From: Flavobacteriales bacterium
GTDB taxonomy: Bacteria > Bacteroidota > Bacteroidia > Flavobacteriales > Weeksellaceae
Length of the DNA stretch: 42,588 nucleotides
Direction of reading: 5' to 3'
Assembly (NCBI GenBank): GCA_900770875.1
Contig: CAAGLV010000043.1
Span: 1 to 42,588 of the forward strand
The notes under the pieces are model-generated. The model saw only the letters and a list, made by a program, of their open reading frames with translations, was not told where the DNA came from and did no database searches. Each line of letters begins with the position of its first letter. Within the stretch, counting starts at the first letter, position 1. Below, in pieces: positions 23,479 through 32,600 of the stretch. Made by a program: the position numbers and the translations under genes.

Positions 23479-25335
23479 TTATTTTATTTTGTAATATTTT
23501 AAACCTTCGTTTTCGATAATTAATTCGTCGATTAAATACTGAAGCGATCGAAGTACTTTTTCTTTTGGCGAAGTTATGAATTTAGCTAGAATTTCTTCGT
23601 TCGTTTTAGGCCCTTCCGTAATAAAATCGATTAATTGTTGATTTAATTTTTCTGTTTTTTTACGTTTTCGGCATACATCGCATTTTCCACAATTGGTTTC
23701 GGATTTTTCGTTAAAATAGGCCAAGAGCATTCGTTCGCGACAAATTTCTTTTTGTTCGGTATAATAAGCAATAGCTTGTAAGCGTTGCCATTGTGTAACC
23801 TGAATGTTCTCGAAAATAGTCCATAATTTATTCGAAAATAATGCTTCTTCTCGTGGTACTAAAAATCGGAATCGAGCCAAATATCGATCCGAATAATCTA
23901 ATATCTGACGATCTTTTAAATCATGAATTTTTTGTCGGATGGCTGAAATGCTTTCTTCTAACTCAAAACTCATTCGGCCTTCGCTAATTTCGCGATGTTG
24001 CATAAAAATGCCAGGCGATGTTCGTTGTAAATAATCCAAAATGGGATGATTCATACGATCGGTTGTTTGAGGAGAAATATTGATTTTTAGAGTACTTAAT
24101 TGTGCAAAGTTCTTTTGATAGATTACTCCTTGTGTATTTAAAAAATCCAAAAACATAACCATCGTTTTGGCATTGATGTTAAATTGTTCCGAAAATTTAG
24201 GAATATCTAACGTATAATCTTTATCGTGTAATTCGCCTTCGCCTATAATTAAATGGCTAAATAGTGCGTTGGCAATACGTAAAAATTCTTTTTTAGATGG
24301 TAAGTTGGCTTTAAAGATATTTTCGGCTGTAACGATATCTTCTTTTTGATAGAAAAATATGCCGTAAGCAGGCTCGCCATCGCGTCCGGCACGTCCAACT
24401 TCTTGGTAATAAGATTCGATACTTGGTGGTAAATCTAAATGATAAACTGTGCGTACGTTTGCCTTGTCAATTCCCATCCCGAAAGCATTAGTCGCAACCA
24501 TAATTTGGTTGTTACTATGTGTCCAATTTTGCTGACGTTCTTCTTTTTCTTCTTTGGTTAATTTGGCATGAAAGTAAGCTGCATCTAACTGATTATCGAT
24601 TAAAAATTGTGCAATTTCTTGTGTTTGACGTCGATTACGAACAAAGATAATCGAGCTACCAGGTTGTGCTTTTAAATAGCGTAATAAATCGCCTAATTTA
24701 TCGGCCGATTTTACCACATTATAAGATAAATTACCGCGTTTAAGTGTCGATTGAAAGATTTGAGGTTCGAATAATTGTAGCTTTTGTACAATCTCTTGTT
24801 TAATTTTATTGGTAGCTGTTGCTGTTAAAGCTAAAATTGGTACGCTAGGAAATACCTGTTTAATGCGTGCTATTTTATGATATGCAGGCCTAAAATCGTG
24901 TCCCCATTCGGAGATACAATGTGCCTCGTCGATTGCAATTAATGATAATAAAACCGAACGTAAATGTTCGATAAAAATGGTACTTTGTAGTCGCTCTGGC
25001 GAAACATATAAAAGTTTAATTTTACCTGCTTTGGTTTCGTCTAATATCTGAATGATTTGATTGATATTGTATTCGCTCGAAATTAATTCGGCCGGAATCC
25101 CATTTCGTTTTAACTGATTTACCTGATCTTTCATTAAGGCGATTAATGGCGAAATAACCAAGGTTACGCCAGGTAAAAGAAGAGCCGGAATTTGATAGCA
25201 TAAAGATTTTCCTCCGCCTGTTGGCAGAATTGCTAGGGTATCTTTTCTCTCTAAAACCGAAGTAATAATTTCTTCTTGTGGTGTTCTAAATGCATCGTAT
25301 CCCCAATATTTTTGTAAAATTTCTTTCGCTGTCAA
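23479..25335 (-). CDS. recQ: RecQ family DNA helicase, short form
   Basis: This ATP-dependent 3'-5' DNA helicase serves repair and recombination. Walker A PTGGGKS is at 38-44, DEAH at 136-139, followed by HCISEWGHDF. The C-terminal helicase motif GRAGRDG and the zinc cluster (CRERMLLAYF, then CGKCDVC) are intact. At 618 residues it is about 100 shorter on the C-terminal side than classical RecQ with an HRDC domain. After the zinc cluster only a short winged-helix-like segment (about 60 residues) remains. The frame opens with TTG (25333-25335), and no ATG in frame would keep the conserved N-terminus. It leads the recQ-fmt operon. No clear promoter box is seen. Confidence 0.92.
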   Translation of the reverse strand: MTAKEILQKYWGYDAFRTPQEEIITSVLERKDTLAILPTGGGKSLCYQIPALLLPGVTLVISPLIALMKDQVNQLKRNGIPAELISSEYNINQIIQILDETKAGKIKLLYVSPERLQSTIFIEHLRSVLLSLIAIDEAHCISEWGHDFRPAYHKIARIKQVFPSVPILALTATATNKIKQEIVQKLQLFEPQIFQSTLKRGNLSYNVVKSADKLGDLLRYLKAQPGSSIIFVRNRRQTQEIAQFLIDNQLDAAYFHAKLTKEEKEERQQNWTHSNNQIMVATNAFGMGIDKANVRTVYHLDLPPSIESYYQEVGRAGRDGEPAYGIFFYQKEDIVTAENIFKANLPSKKEFLRIANALFSHLIIGEGELHDKDYTLDIPKFSEQFNINAKTMVMFLDFLNTQGVIYQKNFAQLSTLKINISPQTTDRMNHPILDYLQRTSPGIFMQHREISEGRMSFELEESISAIRQKIHDLKDRQILDYSDRYLARFRFLVPREEALFSNKLWTIFENIQVTQWQRLQAIAYYTEQKEICRERMLLAYFNEKSETNCGKCDVCRKRKKTEKLNQQLIDFITEGPKTNEEILAKFITSPKEKVLRSLQYLIDELIIENEGLKYYKIK

Positions 25336-25439
25336 AATTTTATAAGCTTTGTTGTAAAAATAAGGTATATAAACGATAAATTGTGTCTGTTAGAATGAAA
25401 ATAATTATTTATATAATTTTGGTTCTGTAATTCCTTTGT

Positions 25440-25718
25440 CTAGAAATACTTTTTTAATATTTCTTTTGCTTTAATTTGATTAGGAAGATTGACACTATCT
25501 CTAATTTTTTCAAATATTTCCCAAGCTTTTTTAGCTCCATATTTATCTTTAAATTCTTGTGTAGGTGCATTTGCATAAATTTGGTCTATAATTACCATCT
25601 GACTAAGCTGATTGGTCATGTTTTGTTTTTCGTTATCTGATATTTTTTGAGAGGTACAATCTATAAAATAAAGTAGTGCTATAAAATAAATTAGTATTAA
25701 TTTTATAATGTATTTAAT
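25440..25718 (-). CDS. Small lipoprotein-like frame, probable ATT start or start-lost
   Basis: A 92-codon frame here has no ATG, GTG or TTG where a start is expected. Read from ATT at 25718, its first residues after the initiator are KYIIKLILIYFIALLYFIDC, a near-ideal lipoprotein signal with a lipobox Cys at 21. After it come CTSQKISDNEKQN and a helical body ending AKEILKKYF before TAG. If the codon were ATG the signal would be canonical, so either ATT is used as a rare start or a start-codon mutation has silenced the gene. A conventional start (ATG 25619) gives only 59 residues and loses the signal. The body (MVIIDQIYANAP, then KKAWEIFEKIRDS) weakly recalls the start of DUF6624 domains; this is unproven. 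The neighbouring gap 25336-25439 holds nothing else. Confidence 0.5.
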   Translation of the reverse strand: MKYIIKLILIYFIALLYFIDCTSQKISDNEKQNMTNQLSQMVIIDQIYANAPTQEFKDKYGAKKAWEIFEKIRDSVNLPNQIKAKEILKKYF

Positions 25719-25733
25719 TGAAATTAAATTTAT

Positions 25734-25763
25734 AAAAAAAAGAGGCCTTAAGCCTCTTTTTTT
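25734..25763. terminator. Terminator of oligopeptidase B
   Basis: A stem AGAGGC/GCCTCT with loop CTTAA is extended by A and T runs on both sides. On the minus strand it is directly behind the ptrB stop, with a T run following. It separates ptrB from the small lipoprotein-like frame. Confidence 0.85.
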
Positions 25764-27804
25764 ATTCTGTAATCCCTTCTAACATAAATAAGAAAGCATC
25801 TTCTTTGGCATCTTCTTTTAAAGATTCGAATCGGCCCGAAGCTCCTCCGTGTCCTGTATCCATATTGGTATCTAAAAGTAAGATGTTATTATCTGTTTTT
25901 AATTCGCGTAATTTAGCCACCCATTTAGCAGGTTCCCAATATTGCACTTGCGAGTCGTGTAAACCTGTCGAAACATATAGATTTGGATATGCTTTAGCTT
26001 CTACATTATCGTAAGGCGAATATTCTTTCATATAAAAGTAATATTCTTCTTCGTTTGGATTTCCCCATTCGTCGTATTCTCCGGTTGTTAACGGAATGCT
26101 ATCGTCTAACATAGTTGTAACCACATCCACAAAAGGAACTTGCGCTACAATACCGTTAAATAACGTAGGTTCGTAATTAATTACAGCACCCATTAGTAAA
26201 CCTCCGGCCGAACCACCCATTCCGTAAAGGTGTGGAGTAGAAGTGTAGCCTTTTTCGATTAAGTATTTTGCACAATCGATGTAATCGAAGAATGTATTTT
26301 TCTTTTCTAACATTTTTCCATCTTCGTACCATTCGCGTCCTAAATATTGTCCACCACGAATATGAGCAATTGCGTAAACAAAACCACGATCTAATAAGCT
26401 TAAACGAACCGAGCTAAAGTTAGGTTCGATTGTATAACCGTACGATCCGTAAGCATATAATAATAAAGGTGTTTCGGCAGATAGTTTTGTGTCTTTGTGA
26501 TGCACTAACGAAATCGCAATTTTTTCACCATCACGCGCTTCAGCCCAAATACGTTCAGAAACGTAATTGTCTTTATTAAAATCACCTAAAACGATTTGTT
26601 CTTTCTTTACTTCAGATGTTTTATCTTTCATATTAAAATCGATAACCGAAGTTGGTGTTGTTAAAGAAGTGTATCCGTAGCGTAAAATATCGGTATCAAA
26701 ATCAGGATTAGTTCCAGATCCTGCTGTGTACGTTTCTTCGTTAAAAGGTAAATAATAATCTTCCGATCCGTCCCAAGCTTTAATATTCATTTGGATTAAA
26801 CCATTTGTACGCTCTTCAATTACTAAATAATTTTTAAAGATTTCGAATCCTTCGATAAATACTTCTTCGCGATGCGGAATTACTTCAACCCAATTTTCTT
26901 GCTCCGTTTTATTGATCGGAGTTTTCATTAATTTAAAGTTGAATGCGTCATCTTTATTGGTTTGGATATAGAATTCGTTACCGAAATGTTCAATCGAATA
27001 TTCTAAATCGCGTTCGCGTTCTTGGAAGATTTTAAATTCGGCATCTGGTTCGTTTGCCGGAATAAAACGATATTCATCAGAAACGGTAGAGGAAGAACCG
27101 ATGATAATAAATTCTCTCGATTTCGATTTGTACACGTAAACCGAGAAGGTATCGTCTTTTTCTTCGAAAACTAAAGTGTCTTCTGTTGTAGAAGTTCCTA
27201 ATTTATGTTTCCAAATTTGGTAAGCACGTAAGGTTTCGTCTTTGCGTGTGTAAAAAAGGGTTTGATTATCAGCTGCCCAAACCGAACCGCCTGTTGTATT
27301 TTCGATTTTATCGGCTAAAATTTCGCCTGTTTCTAAATTTTTAACCTGAATGGTATAAATACGACGCGAAACATTATCTACTCCGAAAGTACATAATTTG
27401 TTATCTGGCGAAACCGAAAGTCCTCCTAATTTGTAATAAGCGTGTCCTTCGGCCATTGTGTTTACATCAAACAAAATTTCGTCGGCATTTTCTAACGAAT
27501 CTTTGCGGCGTTTATGGATTGGATATTCTTTTCCCTTTTTAAATTCGGTTAAATACCAATAACCATTTGATTTATACGGAACCGAAGAATCGTCTTCTTT
27601 AATGCGCGATTTCATTTCTTCGAATAATTTCGCTTGTAAATCTTCGGTTGGTTTTAAGATGGTTTCGGTATATTTATTTTCCTCGTTTAAATAATCAATC
27701 ACTTCTTGATTTTCGCGTTCGTTTAACCAATAATAATTATCGATGCGAATATCGCCGTGTTTTTCTAATTTCTTTTCTATTTTTTTAGCAATTGGTGCTT
27801 GCAT
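25762..27804 (-). CDS. ptrB: Oligopeptidase B (S9 family)
   Basis: This serine oligopeptidase of family S9A cleaves short peptides after basic residues. It has 680 residues. The N-terminal beta-propeller (about 70-400) precedes the alpha/beta-hydrolase domain. The catalytic triad can be read as Ser532 in GGSAGG, Asp617 in GLHDSQV and His652 in TGHGGASGR. The family segment HIRGGQYLGREWYEDGKML is present. There is no signal peptide, so it is cytoplasmic. Acidic residues near the active site (for example DDSIPLTTGEYDEWGNP) fit a preference for Arg/Lys. It has its own -7 box (27826-27833) in the 42-base gap after the upstream unknown gene, and a strong terminator at its end. Confidence 0.92.
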   Translation of the reverse strand: MQAPIAKKIEKKLEKHGDIRIDNYYWLNERENQEVIDYLNEENKYTETILKPTEDLQAKLFEEMKSRIKEDDSSVPYKSNGYWYLTEFKKGKEYPIHKRRKDSLENADEILFDVNTMAEGHAYYKLGGLSVSPDNKLCTFGVDNVSRRIYTIQVKNLETGEILADKIENTTGGSVWAADNQTLFYTRKDETLRAYQIWKHKLGTSTTEDTLVFEEKDDTFSVYVYKSKSREFIIIGSSSTVSDEYRFIPANEPDAEFKIFQERERDLEYSIEHFGNEFYIQTNKDDAFNFKLMKTPINKTEQENWVEVIPHREEVFIEGFEIFKNYLVIEERTNGLIQMNIKAWDGSEDYYLPFNEETYTAGSGTNPDFDTDILRYGYTSLTTPTSVIDFNMKDKTSEVKKEQIVLGDFNKDNYVSERIWAEARDGEKIAISLVHHKDTKLSAETPLLLYAYGSYGYTIEPNFSSVRLSLLDRGFVYAIAHIRGGQYLGREWYEDGKMLEKKNTFFDYIDCAKYLIEKGYTSTPHLYGMGGSAGGLLMGAVINYEPTLFNGIVAQVPFVDVVTTMLDDSIPLTTGEYDEWGNPNEEEYYFYMKEYSPYDNVEAKAYPNLYVSTGLHDSQVQYWEPAKWVAKLRELKTDNNILLLDTNMDTGHGGASGRFESLKEDAKEDAFLFMLEGITE

Positions 27805-27825
27805 ATTCTTTACATTTTAAGGACG

Positions 27826-27833
27826 CAAAATTA
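27826..27833 (-). promoter_or_regulatory. -7 box of ptrB
   Basis: Minus-strand TAATTTTG matches TAnnTTTG exactly, 21 bases before the ATG and inside the 42-base gap behind the upstream gene. No clear -33 TTG is seen. Confidence 0.45.
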
Positions 27834-27846
27834 GGTTAAAAACCAA

Positions 27847-28680
27847 TTATTTTGCTTTAAAAATTATTTCTTTTACTTGGTTTCCGTCGGCAATTTCGTA
27901 GCTAATTGTATTTGCTTTAGTATAGCCAATGGTGTTGTAATTATTTTCGGTAACTGTTACGCGGAAAATATTTGCTTTTGAGCTTGGTTGAAATTTAGCA
28001 ATAATCTGAGCCGTTTCGGGATTCATTAAGATAAAACCACCATTTTTTAATTCGACTTTTTCTACGGTAATTTTTCCGTCTGTATATTGATTTGCCGTTA
28101 TTTCGGTAATTTCTACAGCTGGTGCAGTTGCAGGAACTTTAGCATCTACATAAATTTTTTCTGTAACTGTATTTGTAGGTGTTGTTTCTTTTAGCTGCGC
28201 AATAACTTCTTCTCGGTTAATTTTAGAAATATTTGCGTTTGTTTTAGCTGCTAAAATGGCTGTTTTGTTAGGATTGCTTGTTGGGATAAATTGCGATGCA
28301 ATACTTAAAGCATCTTGATATCCTTCGTTAAAATCTTTTATTTTTGATGTTCCTCCTGCAGTTAAAATTACTTGTTGATGGCAGTTAGAAAATGTAACAT
28401 TTAGTTTATTGTTTAAAAAACTTTTAACTTTTTTAACGTCGGCTTTTAAAGCTAAGCAAGGATTTTCTTGTATTTCTTGAGGCCAATTTTCTTTAAAAGC
28501 TGATAATGGCTTATAGTTTTTATCTTTTAAATACTGATTTAAACGACTTTTAAGGTTGTATTCGTTTCTAGAAAAATCAGAAAAAGATTCAGGAAAAATC
28601 ACGTATTCGTAATCGGTAACTTCTTGTGCATTTAAAGAGATTGCCGAAAATAATATTAAGGATGTAAGCCAATTTTTCAT
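27847..28680 (-). CDS. Secreted protein of unknown function
   Basis: I do not recognise a named family. The 277-residue protein has a clear signal peptide (MKNWLTSLILFSAISLNAQ) and should be periplasmic or outer-membrane associated. Residues 20-120 form a compact alpha/beta domain with VTDYEYVIFPESFSDF, LKSRLNQYLKDKNYK and a probable disulfide pair (Cys74 and Cys99). It is followed by a Thr/Ala/Asn-rich linker and a C-terminal beta domain, YEIADGNQVKEIIFKA. The overall look is that of conserved flavobacterial proteins of the cell envelope. It lies upstream of ptrB but has a separate promoter box, so the link is weak. There is no T9SS sorting domain. Confidence 0.7.
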   Translation of the reverse strand: MKNWLTSLILFSAISLNAQEVTDYEYVIFPESFSDFSRNEYNLKSRLNQYLKDKNYKPLSAFKENWPQEIQENPCLALKADVKKVKSFLNNKLNVTFSNCHQQVILTAGGTSKIKDFNEGYQDALSIASQFIPTSNPNKTAILAAKTNANISKINREEVIAQLKETTPTNTVTEKIYVDAKVPATAPAVEITEITANQYTDGKITVEKVELKNGGFILMNPETAQIIAKFQPSSKANIFRVTVTENNYNTIGYTKANTISYEIADGNQVKEIIFKAK

Positions 28681-28695
28681 ATGTTATTTTTTTTT

Positions 28696-28703
28696 CAAAT
28701 GTA
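28696..28703 (-). promoter_or_regulatory. -7 box of the secreted unknown gene
   Basis: Minus-strand TACATTTG matches TAnnTTTG exactly, 15 bases before the ATG, giving a leader of about 12 bases. The remaining divergent spacer shows only AT-rich sequence and the fsa promoter. Confidence 0.5.
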
Positions 28704-28860
28704 TAGGATTTTTAAAACATAAAATTTAAAAATCTAATTTAAATCCTAACCGATTTTTTAATCGTTAGTAAATGTTCTTGTTTTATGACAGATATTCAGT
28801 AAAATAAGAAATCTTTTGATATTATTTCGTTAAAAAAACGATTTTTAGCGTTTTTCTGCT

Positions 28861-28868
28861 TAATTTTG
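28861..28868 (+). promoter_or_regulatory. -7 box of the transaldolase-type gene
   Basis: TAATTTTG fits TAnnTTTG and is 23 bases before the ATG. The -33 side is T-rich without a clear TTG. Confidence 0.5.
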
Positions 28869-28891
28869 CACAAACGTAACACAAGCGAACA

Positions 28892-29548
28892 ATGAAATTT
28901 TTTATCGATACAGCAAATTTAGCTGATATTAAAGAAGCTCAGGATTTAGGAGTTTTAGATGGTGTAACTACAAACCCATCGTTAATGGCAAAAGAAGGAA
29001 TTGCTGGAACAGAAAATGTTTTAAATCATTACAAAGCAATTTGCGAAATTGTTGATGGTGATGTTTCTGCTGAGGTTATTTCTACTGATTACGAAGGAAT
29101 GATTAAAGAAGGTGAAGAATTAGCTGCTTTACATCCACAAATCGTGGTTAAAATTCCGATGACAAAAGACGGAATTAAAGCATGTAAATATTTTTCTTCG
29201 AAAGGAATCCGTACAAATGTAACTTTAGTTTTCTCTGTAGGACAAGCTTTATTAGCTGCTAAAGCTGGTGCAACTTATGTTTCTCCATTCTTAGGTCGTT
29301 TAGATGATATTTCTACAGATGGTTTAAACTTAATCGAAGAGATTCGTTTAGTTTACGATAACTACGATTTTGATACTGAAATTTTAGCTGCTTCTGTGCG
29401 TCATACAATGCATATTGTAAATTGTGCAAAAATTGGTGCAGATGTAATGACAGGGCCTTTATCTTCTATTTTAGGATTATTAAAACACCCTTTAACAGAT
29501 TCTGGTTTAGCACAATTTTTAGCAGATCATGCTAAAGCTAATGCTTAA
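28892..29548 (+). CDS. fsa: Fructose-6-phosphate aldolase / transaldolase (TalC type)
   Basis: This short-form enzyme belongs to the transaldolase family, 218 residues, class I aldolase barrel. The N-terminus MKFFIDTANLADIKEAQDLG and VTTNPSLMAKEG are signature segments. The Schiff-base lysine is Lys87 in VVKIPMT. Proteins of this length act either as fructose-6-phosphate aldolase or as transaldolase linking glycolysis and the pentose-phosphate pathway, and sequence alone does not decide. In Bacteroidota a transaldolase role is the more frequent use of this type (inference). It is monocistronic and ends in a strong palindromic terminator. Confidence 0.9.
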   Translation: MKFFIDTANLADIKEAQDLGVLDGVTTNPSLMAKEGIAGTENVLNHYKAICEIVDGDVSAEVISTDYEGMIKEGEELAALHPQIVVKIPMTKDGIKACKYFSSKGIRTNVTLVFSVGQALLAAKAGATYVSPFLGRLDDISTDGLNLIEEIRLVYDNYDFDTEILAASVRHTMHIVNCAKIGADVMTGPLSSILGLLKHPLTDSGLAQFLADHAKANA

Positions 29549-29580
29549 TTATTTATAAAAGATTAAGAATCTTAAGATAT

Positions 29581-29614
29581 AAAAAGAGCTCGGAAATTTC
29601 CGAGCTCTTTTTTT
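29581..29614. terminator. Bidirectional terminator between fsa and the ABC/M1 gene
   Basis: A perfect palindrome has two 16-base arms (29581-29596 and 29597-29612) with core GAGCTCGGAAA and its complement. It has A's on one side and T's on the other. It ends both convergent transcripts. Confidence 0.88.
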
Positions 29615-29629
29615 GCGATTAATTTATGA

Positions 29630-32600
29630 TTAAATCTTTTTACGATTATCGTTAGAATCGGTATCAATTAATTTATTGTATGGATCTACACCAACTTGGA
29701 TAGGTTTTTCTTTAACCTCTATTTGTAATTTGTTGTTGATTTTATCGATTTTGTATTTCTTTAAAAATAATTCGTTATCAATGGTATAATTTCCTTGTTT
29801 TTTCGGCTCGCCAAAAATACCAATTTCGATGTAATCTTGTAAAGGCAACGATTCTATTTTTTGTTTTTCTACAACAGTAGATAATGTTTTACCTTTTTCG
29901 TCTTTAAACGATTTTTTTCCTTTGCTATCGGCACGATATTTTGATACATTAAAATCGATATCAACCAAATAATTTCCGTTTGGTAATTTTTTAAACAAAG
30001 CTTTATTTACTTTGTTATCGTAAAGTGTAATCGTTTCGAACATATCTTTTATCAGGTATTGCAACGAATCTGGTGTTGCTTTTTTAATGGCATTTACAAA
30101 CTCGTACGAGTTGGTGTATGGCGCTTCCTGAAATGCAACTTGTGCAATATATCCTTTTAAAGCATTATTAAAGTTTTTTTCGCCAATGTAATCGCTAATT
30201 GCAAATAACACTAACGATCCTTTATTGTAATGGATATATTGCTGATTTTCGTTAAACATTAAAGGATTTTCTGCAACACGTTCAAAAGTTCTACCTCTTA
30301 AATAATTATCCAAAGCATCTTTTAAAAATTTATGCATTTGTAGTTTACCATAACGTTGTTGTAAAACCATTAACGAACTGTATTCGGACATCGATTCCGA
30401 CATTAATGTAGCACCTTTAACATTTGCACCAATTACTTGATGCGCCCACCATTGATGCGCCATTTCGTGCGATACAACCGAAAACGGATAATCTACGGCA
30501 TTGGGATCGTCTTCGTCTACGTGTGCAATAAATCCAATTCCTTCGGATAGAGGCATTGTGTTGGCAAATGCTTGCGCAAATGATCCTTTGATACGAGGAA
30601 ACTCGATTATACGTGCTTGTTTATGTTGGTATGGACTAAAATTTTCTGAATAATATTTAATAGATTTTTGCATCGCATTCATCATTCGATCCACATTATA
30701 TTCGTGTCCTTTTTGGTAATAAACTTCGTAATTAATGCCGTCTTTATTTTCTTTTTTAACTTCGTATATTCCCGAGTTAAATGCATAAAAGTTTAGCATT
30801 TTTTGATCCATTTTATAATGGAAATATTTGCGGCCATCTTTTTTCCATTCTTTTTGCAAATATCCAGGTGCAATGGCAATTTGATCGGCAGCAGTAGAAA
30901 CAACAGTCTCAAAATTTATCCAATCGGCTTCGTTAGATATGTAGGTGTTTTTACGTGCTTCTGGATCGTTGGTTTCGGCCATCAATTCTTTTTTAGGTAA
31001 TCCGTATTTTTTACGAACATCGTTATCCGCAATCTCGTTGTTGCTTGAATATCCAAACGACGGAAAAATGCTATTGTTTATAAATGTACCATTTGTTATA
31101 ACAGGCGATCGATCGGCTAAAAATGTATTGGGCTGATTTTGCACTTTAAATTCAACATTCATACTTTCGCCAGGTTGTAAAGCTTTGGCTAATTTGTAAA
31201 TATTAAACTGATAAAGTGTATCTTTTAAAACCAAAGTATTTGGTTTATTAAACTTAATGTATTTTAAATTTTTATCGTAATTGATAAAAATAGAATCGAT
31301 GGGCTGATTTGTTTTATTTTTTACAATATATTTTACTGTTGCATTATAATCGTTTTGATACGGAAAGATATTCATAGCAACATTTACATCTGTAATGCGT
31401 GGTTGTGGATATTTTTCGAATCGTTTATATTTCTTTTCGTAATCGATTAATTGTAGTTCTTGATCTTGTTGGGATATATAAGGTTGCATTATATTATCGT
31501 GCCAATAAATGGCCGAACCTATGCCAATAAATCCGATGAAAAAGATAACCAAAGGAGCGACAATTTTAGCATTTAATCTAGTTTTTGCAATGGCTAATCG
31601 TTCTTTAACTCCTGATAAAATTCCTCTTCGCCAAAGGATTAATGTTAAACAACTTAATACTAAAGCAAAGAAAAACCAATATGCTTTATAGATAAAAAAT
31701 GTTCGTGTGCTTCCAAATCCATTCATATCAGAATATTTACCAATTGATCCTGAATTGAAATAGAAGATTTCTTGTTCGATTCCTAATTTCGAAAAGAATG
31801 ATTTTAGTAATGTATAAACAATGATAACAATAAATCCTATTAGGTAATTTTTGAATAAGGATTGAATAAATACAGTAACTAAAATGATGATGACAAAATC
31901 AATCAAATTAAATACAAAAAGTGATTTAAAATATACATCTAACTCGAAATTAAAATATCCATAAAACGATTGTAATATAAGCCCAGAAAGCATCGAAACC
32001 AATAAAAATAAGAGCGTCATTTTTATTAAAGCGAATACTTTAGATAGGTATAATGTCCAATTAGGAATTGGAGTTGAATCTACCAATAAATTCATTCGTG
32101 ATGTTACAGGATTTTGTAATAAAATACCAGAGAATAAAAATATCGCAATAGATGTAAATAGGTTTGAAAATGGTGATATAGTATCTAAAACTTTCCATGT
32201 AACAGGATAAGTACGAGTTCCATAAAATTCTTTTCCTAAAGTATATCCCGATCCTAAAATACAAAATAGCATTATAATTAAAAGACAGATGAAAATCCAA
32301 TTTTTTACAATATTACTAAACTCAAATTTAGATAAATTCCAACTTGTTTTTATATTGTGCGAAAACGAGTAGTTGTAATTTACTTTTGGTAGATTTAATT
32401 TCAAAATTGTTCCGAAATTATTTTTTATAAATCGTTCGCCTTTTTTCTTTTTTGTAATTGATATAGGCGATTGTGTAAACGAAAATGTAAAATAAAATCC
32501 AATAAAAATAAGTAACGAAATAGCAATCCAAAGTAATCGGTTATATATAATAATATTGGTAAGAGGAAGGTTGTTGTAATTTTGATCTTCAACTGTCCAA

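Noticed and set aside
30445..30470. HEMAH spacing as evidence for a dead M1 domain
   Set aside because: The glutamate is present one residue later than in classical M1 enzymes and I recall the same spacing in related fusions, so it does not show inactivation.
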